From NCBI GenBank assembly GCA_016844565.1, contig JAENJB010000052.1:1-10812 (forward strand): DNA of 10,812 nucleotides. The letters run 5' to 3'. The notes below the pieces were generated by a model. That model did no database searches, was not told the origin of the DNA, and was given only the letters and a program-made list of their open reading frames with translations. Numbering within the stretch: the first letter of the stretch is position 1; every line of letters starts with the position of its first letter. A program made the position numbers and the translations under genes. This stretch comes from Dehalococcoidia bacterium. Lineage in GTDB: Bacteria > Chloroflexota > Dehalococcoidia > JAENJB01. Of this stretch, positions 1-5,864 are shown piece by piece.

Positions 1-8
1 TTTCCCAT
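1..8 (-). CDS. Possible start of a gene running off the left edge
   Basis: Only a start is visible. On the minus strand an ATG lies at positions 8-6, and a strong Shine-Dalgarno match (AAGGAGGT) is read from positions 29-22. The spacing is about 13 bases, longer than ideal, but no ATG, GTG or TTG lies nearer to the SD. If real, this gene diverges from the flavoprotein at 338. Only two and a half codons are inside the window, so no product can be named. Confidence 0.3.
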
Positions 9-130
9 GGCGGTGGTGAGTACCTCCTTCCTGTTTTCTTCATCAACAGAAAGAGTACTCGCTGCCGCTAACTATTTCCACACCTTTTGATGGTAGCCCG
101 GGGATGCTTCTTCGATGGAGTACACCCTCA

Positions 131-187
131 CCCCTTCGGCAAGCTCAGGGCAGGCTCTATCCCTCTCCCGTCAAGGGAGAGGGATAT
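131..187. repeat. Dispersed repeat with a 12-bp perfect stem-loop
   Basis: Two modules are visible. Positions 132-156 (CCCTTCGGCAAGCTCAGGGC and the next five bases) match, in inverted orientation and with one mismatch, positions 2063-2087 in the repeat between the flavoprotein genes. Positions 158-169 (TATCCCTCTCCC) and 175-186 (GGGAGAGGGATA) form a perfect 12-bp stem with a 5-base loop. No T-tract follows, so it does not look like an intrinsic terminator. It resembles REP/MITE-type dispersed repeats of environmental genomes. No coding sequence is evident in the surrounding 30-330 interval. Confidence 0.6.
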
Positions 188-264
188 CATGTATTGCCGC
201 ACCCGCCTGCCGGAGGGCATGTTCATACTAGTTGCAGGGAAAGAAGGCAAACCGGGGTTGGCAT

Positions 265-293
265 TGTGCCTGGCGGCGGCGGCTGCTAGAATG
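265..293 (+). promoter_or_regulatory. Probable sigma-70-type promoter for the first flavoprotein gene
   Basis: An extended -10 (TGC then TAGAAT, hexamer 288-293) is preceded, with a 17-bp spacer, by a weak -35 TTGTGC at 265-270. The expected transcription start near 300 gives a leader of about 38 nt that holds the Shine-Dalgarno AGGGAGG (325-331). This is prediction from consensus only. Confidence 0.4.
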
Positions 294-337
294 GCCACCA
301 GTATCACCGACACCACTTTGAGGCAGGGAGGCATACC

Positions 338-1990
338 ATGCTGGAAAAAGAGTCCATGACCACCGATATCCTGATAATCGGCTCGGGGATAGCAGGGATG
401 ATAGCGGCCATCGAGGCCAGGAAGGGAGGCGCCCGGGTAACCATCGCCACGAAGGGCAGCCTGGGTAAGGAAGCCTCTACGGCCGTTGCGCGCACTTTCA
501 GGACATATCACGGCGACGAGATCGGAGGCCGGGAGGTCCCCGGGTACGACGATGAGCCGGGCAAGCATATCGAAGACTGGGCCATGGTGCATGCCATAAT
601 CGACGAGGCGGAGAAGCAGATTCAAAACCTGATCAAGATGGGCGTGCCTATGGTCTACAAGTCAAGCCACGCCATCTATGAGAAGATGCCCGTGTGGCGG
701 CCTGAGGGCAGCGACAATGCCCACGGGGGCGCCATAGTGCTGGATATCCTGGCGCCGGTGGTCAGGCAGATGGGCGTTGAAGTGGTGGAGGGCTGTCAGA
801 TGGTGAACCTGCTGAAGGATGAGGGCAGGGTTGCCGGGGCTTCCGGCTTGCGGCGCGATGGGCGTTGGCTTTCCATTTACGCTAGGGCGGTGATTCTGGC
901 TACCGGTGGTGCTGCCGGAATGTCCGAGGTGGCCTCGGCGCCTCGCGAGATCGCCGGCAATGGCTATGCCATGGCGCTGAAGGCGGGGCTGCCGCTCAAG
1001 AACGTGGAGTTTAACCAGTTCTATCCCGTTGGACTGCCTACCCCTACCGGGCAGTACGTCCACTGTGCGCCGCTCACCCTGATGATGGAGCAGGCCGTGC
1101 TGAAGAATGATAAAAGTGAGGACATCATCAAGAAGCACTTCGGCCTCTCAGTCCAGGACGCCATGGCTGTCTCGAGCATCAGGTTCGACTGGCTGCCGCG
1201 GGGGGTGGCCCTGGAGCTGGAGAAGGGGAAGGTCTGGCTCGACCTGACCCGGGTGCCCGCTGCGGAGTGGGACAAGCTGCCGGAAAGGAACTGGAAGCAG
1301 ATCAGAAGGACACAGGTGGACATGAAGAAGACCCCTCTGCCGGTCATGCCCCTGAGCCATGCCTTTAGAGGGGGTCTCCTGGTAAGCCCGCGGATGCAGA
1401 CGCCGATGCAGGGTCTCTATGCGGCCGGCGAGGTCACTGCTGGCTGGATGGCCGGGGAGAGGGGGTTGGGCAATCTGCCGAGCTGTCTGGCCATGGGCGC
1501 TATTGCGGCGCGAAACGCTGTGGCTGATATGGAAGGTGTCAAGTCGCCCCGGCAGGCCGGCGTGGTGGACGACGGACTGGAGGAGGCGCAGGGGCTGGCA
1601 AAGGCAAAGGGGCGGACCAGTCCCGTGGAGGCAGGCGATGAGATTCGCCGGGTGATGTACCGCCACGCGGGGCCGGTCAAGAGCTCGACCTCCTTGCAGG
1701 AGGGGCTGCGGGAGCTGGACCGCCTGGAGGCCGGGGCGTCGGAATACCTTTGCAGTCGGGCAGAGGAACTGAAGGATGGCCTCGAGACGAAGGCGATGCT
1801 CCTCGCCGGCAGGGCGATAATGAAGGCCGCTCTCATGCGAACGGAGAGCCGCGGCGGTTTTTACCGGCGGGATTTCCCCCACCGGAACGACAAGGAGTGG
1901 CTGCGTCCCGTCCTGGTCTCCTACGACCGGGCATCGGGAGAAGTGCGGGCGGAGCCCGGCGGGAAGTTGGTGCTGCCGAAGAGTTTGTGA
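338..1990 (+). CDS. FAD-dependent oxidoreductase, SdhA/FrdA/AprA/NadB superfamily (intact copy)
   Basis: This 550-residue soluble flavoprotein probably transfers hydride between FAD and a carboxylate-type substrate; the substrate is unknown. The N-terminal Rossmann motif GSGIAG lies at about residues 15-20. Mid-protein are AHGGAIVLDIL, the ILATGGAAGMSE block and VEFNQFYPVGLP. SHAFRGG places His341 where SdhA/FrdA have the catalytic His of HYxMGG. The second FAD block GLYAAGEV is followed by GERGLGN, whose Arg can align with the catalytic Arg of the family's ANRLGSN motif. The C-terminal domain contains RTESRGGFYRRDFP, typical of the succinate/fumarate group. Ser47 occupies the position of the His that binds FAD covalently in membrane SdhA/FrdA, so FAD is probably non-covalent, as in NadB or AprA. 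AGGGAGG at 325-331, six bases before the ATG, supports the start; an in-frame ATG at 356 is less favoured. No iron-sulphur or membrane-anchor partner is adjacent. No signal peptide or membrane segment is seen. A close paralogue follows in tandem. Confidence 0.88.
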   Translation: MLEKESMTTDILIIGSGIAGMIAAIEARKGGARVTIATKGSLGKEASTAVARTFRTYHGDEIGGREVPGYDDEPGKHIEDWAMVHAIIDEAEKQIQNLIKMGVPMVYKSSHAIYEKMPVWRPEGSDNAHGGAIVLDILAPVVRQMGVEVVEGCQMVNLLKDEGRVAGASGLRRDGRWLSIYARAVILATGGAAGMSEVASAPREIAGNGYAMALKAGLPLKNVEFNQFYPVGLPTPTGQYVHCAPLTLMMEQAVLKNDKSEDIIKKHFGLSVQDAMAVSSIRFDWLPRGVALELEKGKVWLDLTRVPAAEWDKLPERNWKQIRRTQVDMKKTPLPVMPLSHAFRGGLLVSPRMQTPMQGLYAAGEVTAGWMAGERGLGNLPSCLAMGAIAARNAVADMEGVKSPRQAGVVDDGLEEAQGLAKAKGRTSPVEAGDEIRRVMYRHAGPVKSSTSLQEGLRELDRLEAGASEYLCSRAEELKDGLETKAMLLAGRAIMKAALMRTESRGGFYRRDFPHRNDKEWLRPVLVSYDRASGEVRAEPGGKLVLPKSL

Positions 1991-1991
1991 A

Positions 1992-2009
1992 GGGTGCATC
2001 GGGGCACCC
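1992..2009 (+). other. Small stem-loop directly after the flavoprotein stop codon
   Basis: GGGTGC (1992-1997) pairs perfectly with GCACCC (2004-2009) across a 6-base loop, starting two bases after the TGA. No T-run follows, so at most it is a weak or processing-type 3' hairpin. Read-through into the second copy remains possible. Confidence 0.3.
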
Positions 2010-2032
2010 GGAAGCACGAGAACGGCCACTGT

Positions 2033-2165
2033 TGTCATTCTGAGTTCGCGAAGCGGAACGAAAGCCTGCCCTGAGCCTGCCGAAGGGAATCCGCCCTAGG
2101 ATCGTGATGCTGGAGCGGATCCTTCGGCCTCCCGCCGAAGGCGGTCCGATGGCCTCAGGATGACA
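2033..2165. repeat. MITE-like palindromic repeat between the tandem flavoprotein genes
   Basis: Terminal inverted repeats TGTCATTCTGAG (2033-2044) and CTCAGGATGACA (2154-2165) match at 11 of 12 positions. Inside, CCTTCGGC (2121-2128) and GCCGAAGG (2134-2141) form a perfect 8-bp stem. Positions 2063-2087 are an inverted copy, with one mismatch in 25, of the module at 132-156. There is no transposase ORF, so if mobile it would need enzymes in trans. It occupies most of the 210-bp gap between the stop of copy 1 and the start of copy 2, so the copies could be co-transcribed through it or separated by it. I see no convincing promoter between it and 2201. Confidence 0.65.
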
Positions 2166-2200
2166 GTTTCGAAGTAACTGAAAGGGAAGGGAGCTACTTG

Positions 2201-3795
2201 ATGTTGGAACATGAGTCTCTGTCTACTGATATCCTGGTGGTCGGCTCGGGCATAGCCGGAATGATTGCGGCCATCGAGGCCAGGAAAGCTGGCGCCGAGG
2301 TAGTACTGGCATCCAGGAGAAAGCTTGGCAAGGAGTCCTCCACGGCTGTCGCCCGGACGTTCGCGTTTGGCTCTGAGGAGGAGACGAAAGGCAGGAACAT
2401 GCCCGGCTATGACAACAAGCCGGGTAAGTACATCGAGGACTGGACGCTGGTAAAGAGCCTCTCGGAGGAGGCGCCGGTGCAGATCGAGAACCTGATCAGC
2501 CTGGGTGTGCCCATGGTGCGGATCCCGGCTGACAAGGGCTATGAGAAATTGCCCAGCTACCGCCCTACGGGGAGCGATGCCGCCCACGGGGGCGCTATCG
2601 TGCTGGATATCCTGGGTCCTGTGGCGAGAAAGCTGGGGATCAGGGTGGTGGAAGGGTGCCAGATCACCAACCTGCTAAGGGATGAAGGCAGGATCGCCGG
2701 TGCATCAGGGTTGCGCCAGGATGGCGGATGGCTTGCCATCCACGCCAGGGCCGTCATTCTGGCCACTGGCGGCGCAGCGGGAATGTCCGAAGTGACCTGT
2801 TCCTCGCGCGAGGTCTGCGGCAATGGCTATGCCATGGCTCTCAAGGCGGGCATTCACCTGAAGAATATGGAGTTCAACGAGTACTACCCCGTCGGGCTGC
2901 CCACGCCCAGGGGCCAGCATGTCCACTGCGCCCCGCTCACCCTGATGATGAAGGGAGCCTGTCTCAGGAACGAGGCCGGCGAAGATGTCGTCAAGAACCA
3001 TTTCGGCATCTCTGTCCAGGAAGCGATGCCGACTACAACCATGAGGTTCGACTGGCTGCCGCGAGCGGTGGCCCTGGAGATGGAGAGGGGGAAGGTGCAT
3101 CTGGACCTGACCGGCGTGCCCGCGGAGGATTGGGACAGGCTTCCGGAGAGGAACTGGAGACAGATTAGACAGACCCATGTTGACTTGAAGAGGACGCTTT
3201 TGCCCATCATGCCCATGAGTATCGCTTTCAGAGGGGGTATTTCAGTGGACGCGCGGCGATGGCCTGGGAGAGGTGGCTGGGGTACCTGACCGCCTGTCTG
3301 GCCATGGGCGCCATCGCAGGACGGAATGCCGCGGCCGGGTTAGAGGGCGTGAAGGTGCCCCGGAAGGCCGGGGTGGTGGATGAGGGCCTCGAGGAGGCAC
3401 GCTTGGTGGTCACAGGGAGGGGGAAGGCCGACCCCGGGGAGGCGGGCGATGAGATTCGCCGGGTGACGTACCGTTGCGCCGGACCTGTTAGGAGCGCAGC
3501 CTCGCTGGGTGAGGGTCTCCGGAAGCTGGATGACCTGACCGGCAGGGCAGCCGGATTCCGCTGTGGCGGCATTGCTGAACTGAAGGATGCCCTCGATGCG
3601 AAAGCGATGCTCCTCGCCGCCGGGGCGGTCCTCAAGGCATCCCAAGTGCGGACGGAGAGCCGCGGTGGCTTCTACCGGCGTGATTTTCCCGAGCGCAATG
3701 ACAGGGACTGGCTGCGTCCCATCATGGTCTCCTACGACCGGGCATCGGGCGAGGTGCGGGCCGAGCCCGGCGAGAAGCTGGTGATACCCAAATAG
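2201..3795 (+). pseudogene. Broken tandem paralogue of the FAD-dependent oxidoreductase (52-bp deletion, frameshift)
   Basis: This copy aligns with the 338-1990 protein along its whole length. It has the same GSGIAG motif, the same AHGGAIVLDIL and LATGGAAGMSE blocks, and the same C-terminal RTESRGGFYRRDFP block. The ATG at 2201 has AGGGAG at 2188-2193 with 7-base spacing; a TTG at 2198 is less likely. The distance from codon 341 to the MA(G/W)ER motif is 90 bases in copy 1 (1358-1448) but 38 here (3221-3259), a net loss of 52 bp. That removes about 18 residues including the GLYAAGE FAD block and changes frame. The first frame stops at 3287-3289, and the C-terminal frame continues from about 3259 to 3795. 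Restored, it would encode about 548 residues, close to the 550 of copy 1. The catalytic-position His341 is Ile here (MSIAFRGG). GERGLGNLPS of copy 1 reads WERWLGYLTA. Both flanks remain well conserved, so the break looks recent. An assembly error is the alternative. Confidence 0.85.
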
Positions 3796-3817
3796 CGGCG
3801 AGGCCGGCGTCCCTTAT

Positions 3818-3914
3818 GTCATTGCGAGGCTCGATTCCATCGGGCCGAAGCAATCTCAACAGTGCTCTAGAGATTGCCTCCTCGTCCTTCCGGGGAGGGA
3901 CTCCTCGCAATGAC
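3818..3914. repeat. Second palindromic MITE-like repeat (GTCATTGCGAGG family)
   Basis: Perfect 12-bp terminal inverted repeats, GTCATTGCGAGG (3818-3829) and CCTCGCAATGAC (3903-3914), enclose a nested pair GCAATCTC (3850-3857) and GAGATTGC (3870-3877). There is no coding capacity. It fills the space between the convergent ends of the broken flavoprotein and the amidohydrolase, where a strong cruciform could also act as a transcription block. Similar GTCATTGCGAGG elements recur in many environmental bacterial genomes; that is from memory and not checked here. Confidence 0.65.
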
Positions 3915-3923
3915 TAGGACTTC

Positions 3924-4922
3924 TCACACTTTAAGCAGCCGCCGGGCGTTGCCTGACATTATCTTCTCGTAGTCCTTAGCCGGGAGCCCGAGGGACTTGA
4001 CGATGCCCGGGTACTGCTGCAGCCTGACCTCGCCGCCCTTCGGGCCCCAGGGGGCGTCAGTGGCGAAAACTATCTGGTCGATTCCGAAGGTATCGATGGC
4101 GCACCGGATGGCCGGCGGATGTCCGCCGACAGCGGTATCGTAATAGAACAGCTTGAAGTACTCGATCAAGGGCTTCTTGAGGGTCTTGCCGATCATTTCC
4201 TGCTGCCGCTCGTTCTCGTAGGTCTCGGTGGTGCGTCCCATCATGAACGGGATGAGCCCGCCGCCGAGATGGTGGCTCACCACTTTCAGCTTCGGATGTT
4301 TCTCCATGATGCCCGAGAAGACCAGCCGGGCCAGGGCGAGCACCGTCTCAAAGGGCCAGCCGAAGTTGTGGGTGAGGTCGAAGTCCTTCTCATAGGTGCG
4401 CCCCGCGCTGCTGAACGGGTCTATTGGGTGGATATAGACGGGGACATCCAGCTCGACGGCGCGGGCCCAGAATGGGAGGAACTGCGGCGAGTCCAGGGGT
4501 TTCCCCCGGATGTGGGACATCACCCCGATAGCCTTGATGCCCAGGGTCTTCACCGCCCGGTCCATCTCCTTGAGGCCGCCCGAGTCCAGCAGGTCGAGGG
4601 GAATGCTGGCGGCCGAGAGTATGACGCCTTTCGACTCCTCGGTTATCTTTGCCATGCCATCGTTAATGAGCCTGGCGATCTTGAGCTTGGTCTCCTTGTC
4701 CACATCGAAGGGATTGGCATCCATCTGGGGTGTGGCGAGTTGGTGGTCGTAGTTGTTCCTCTTGATCTGGGCGACGCGGGCGGCGACGTTGACGGCGACT
4801 GGCCTCTTATGACCCAGTTCCTGGATGTGCTTCAGCCTCTCCTTTATCTCGCTCCCTCCCAGCGCGACCAGCTGTTCCACCGTCTTCTCGTGAATCATGT
4901 GGGTATGGGCATCGATGATCAT
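3924..4922 (-). CDS. Amidohydrolase-2 family metal-dependent hydrolase or decarboxylase (ACMSD-like fold)
   Basis: A 332-residue TIM-barrel metalloenzyme of the amidohydrolase-2 family, which includes ACMSD and related hydroxy-aryl decarboxylases as well as hydrolases. The exact substrate cannot be read from the sequence. Metal and catalytic candidates are visible: HTH at residues 6-8, His165 in VYIHPID, His217-His218 in VVSHHLGGG (the usual HPKLKVV-HxGG block) and Asp289 in VFATDAPWG. These line up with the His-X-His, His, His and Asp set of ACMSD. The frame is open further upstream, but the ATG at 4922 is chosen because AAGGAGGT (4935-4928 on this strand) precedes it by 5 bases and because MIIDAHTH is the normal family N-terminus. 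There is no signal peptide, so it is probably cytosolic. It converges on the broken flavoprotein and diverges from the MBL operon. A link to the flavoprotein's pathway is only suggested by proximity. Confidence 0.87.
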   Translation of the reverse strand: MIIDAHTHMIHEKTVEQLVALGGSEIKERLKHIQELGHKRPVAVNVAARVAQIKRNNYDHQLATPQMDANPFDVDKETKLKIARLINDGMAKITEESKGVILSAASIPLDLLDSGGLKEMDRAVKTLGIKAIGVMSHIRGKPLDSPQFLPFWARAVELDVPVYIHPIDPFSSAGRTYEKDFDLTHNFGWPFETVLALARLVFSGIMEKHPKLKVVSHHLGGGLIPFMMGRTTETYENERQQEMIGKTLKKPLIEYFKLFYYDTAVGGHPPAIRCAIDTFGIDQIVFATDAPWGPKGGEVRLQQYPGIVKSLGLPAKDYEKIMSGNARRLLKV

Positions 4923-4955
4923 CGTTGACCTCCTTCGTCTCTCTCCGTCCCTCGC

Positions 4956-4985
4956 ATGATGCCATCCCGTGATGGGGCATGTCAA
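4956..4985 (-). promoter_or_regulatory. Probable promoter of the amidohydrolase gene
   Basis: On the minus strand a perfect -35 TTGACA (plus positions 4985-4980) is followed after 18 bp by CATCAT (4961-4956), a 4-of-6 match to -10. A start near 4949 would leave a leader of about 27 nt with the SD at 4935-4928. An imperfect inverted repeat (ATGCCATC at 4959-4966 against GATGGGGCAT at 4971-4980) overlaps it and could be an operator. Confidence 0.45.
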
Positions 4986-4993
4986 GGAGCATG

Positions 4994-5021
4994 TTGACAA
5001 GGCTAAGACAGGCATGACAAT
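4994..5021 (+). promoter_or_regulatory. Possible upstream promoter for the MBL-acyltransferase operon
   Basis: TTGACA (4994-4999) is followed after a 16-bp spacer by GACAAT (5016-5021), a 4-of-6 match to the -10. Its -35 lies 8 bp from the opposite-facing -35 of the amidohydrolase promoter, which makes a TGTCAA-N8-TTGACA inverted repeat at 4980-4999. Confidence 0.35.
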
Positions 5022-5065
5022 GGCGAATCTCCAACGCTGGGCAGGGCAAACCTGAAGACTTCATA

Positions 5066-5074
5066 TGCTATAAT
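5066..5074 (+). promoter_or_regulatory. Extended -10 promoter close to the MBL gene
   Basis: TGC followed by a perfect TATAAT (5069-5074) is a consensus extended -10; no good -35 stands 17 bp upstream. Transcription would start near 5081-5084. That is about 45 nt before the ATG at 5129, or almost on the in-frame ATG at 5084, which has no Shine-Dalgarno. A leaderless start at 5084 is therefore a formal alternative. Confidence 0.5.
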
Positions 5075-5128
5075 TCCCGGCGAATGGGGGTGGGGCCGCT
5101 GGCTCGCGCCGTACAGGAACAAGGTCAA

Positions 5129-5860
5129 ATGAAGAAGTTGCCACTTCTCGATGTAATGCCCGCCGTGTACCAGATACCTGCGTTTGGTGCGTTGATAACC
5201 CTTTTTCTTGAAGGTACTCCAGGCCTTATCGACGCGGGCGGCAGGGGGAGTCTTCCTCTCATAGGCTACGCGTTGCGCAGGCTTGGGCGCTCCGTGGGTG
5301 AACTGAAACTGGTGATACTGACACACTATCATCCGGACCATGCCGGCGGGCTCGCGGAGCTGATCCACGCCTCATCAGCAATGGTGGCGGTTCATGAGGC
5401 GGAGGCTGATGTAATTAGCGGTCAGAGTCCCCTTCCCAATCCCTATCGCAATGTTCTTGTAGCCCGTCTTACCGCTCCCTTCCTCTCCAGGGTGCAATCT
5501 CAGCCTGTTCCGGTGAACTACTTGCTTCGGGATGGAGACGAGCTGCCTATCGGCGGCGGAGCGCGGGTTGTCCATACCCCCGGACATACCCTGGGAAGTA
5601 TTTGCCTGTATTTTCCGGGGAAGAAGCTTCTCATCGCGGGGGATGCCTTCCGGCACTCCTTCCGCCGTTTGAGTCTCCCGGCAAGTCACGTGACCAGGAA
5701 TCCCCGTCTGGCGCAGCAATCTCTCAGAAGGCTCCTGGAGCTGGATTTCAAAGCTATCTGTTTCAGTCATTCACGGCCCCTGCTGAGCGGCGGTAAGGAA
5801 GCGCTCCAGGAGCTGGTTTGGCGGCTGGATGCGAAGAATAGAGGAATGGAGGGAGTTTGA
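5129..5860 (+). CDS. Metallo-beta-lactamase-fold hydrolase
   Basis: A 243-residue MBL-fold metallohydrolase with a complete dinuclear metal site: THYHPDHAGG (His66, His68, Asp70, His71), His153 in HTPGHTLGS, Asp172 in IAGDAF and His214 in FSHSRPLL. Family members hydrolyse thioesters, lactones, phosphoesters or other esters; the substrate here is unknown. The ATG at 5129 is preferred because MKKLPLLDVMPAVYQIP looks like a normal family N-terminus. Its SD is weak (AAGGT at 5121-5125, 3-base spacing), and the in-frame ATG at 5084 would add 15 residues with no family resemblance. No signal peptide or membrane span is seen. The stop at 5858-5860 is 4 bases before the next gene's ATG, so the two are very likely one operon and translationally coupled. 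A role in acyl-thioester or lipid metabolism is inferred only from that linkage. Confidence 0.88.
   Translation: MKKLPLLDVMPAVYQIPAFGALITLFLEGTPGLIDAGGRGSLPLIGYALRRLGRSVGELKLVILTHYHPDHAGGLAELIHASSAMVAVHEAEADVISGQSPLPNPYRNVLVARLTAPFLSRVQSQPVPVNYLLRDGDELPIGGGARVVHTPGHTLGSICLYFPGKKLLIAGDAFRHSFRRLSLPASHVTRNPRLAQQSLRRLLELDFKAICFSHSRPLLSGGKEALQELVWRLDAKNRGMEGV
5848..5855 (+). promoter_or_regulatory. Ribosome binding site that fixes the start of the fusion enzyme
   Basis: GGAGGGAG lies within the last codons of the MBL gene, 9 bases before the ATG at 5865. It supports 5865 over the in-frame ATG at 5829, which would overlap the MBL gene by 32 bases and lacks an equally good SD. Confidence 0.6.
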
Positions 5861-5864
5861 GACG

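Noticed and set aside
128..625. Minus-strand 165-residue open frame over the start of the first flavoprotein
   Set aside because: It overlaps conserved plus-strand coding sequence and the upstream repeat, has no recognisable motif and reads as a GC-rich shadow frame.
3245..3289. Programmed ribosomal frameshifting joining the two halves of copy 2
   Set aside because: There is no slippery heptamer, and a 52-bp segment encoding an essential FAD block is absent, so a shift would not restore a working enzyme.
3259..3795. A separate 178-residue gene downstream of the frameshift
   Set aside because: It begins mid-domain, lacks a ribosome binding site and aligns to the C-terminal third of the neighbouring flavoprotein, so it is the tail of the broken copy.
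4119..4928. Plus-strand 269-residue open frame antisense to the amidohydrolase
   Set aside because: The minus strand carries a complete amidohydrolase with metal motifs and a strong SD; the plus frame is a mirror with no family features.
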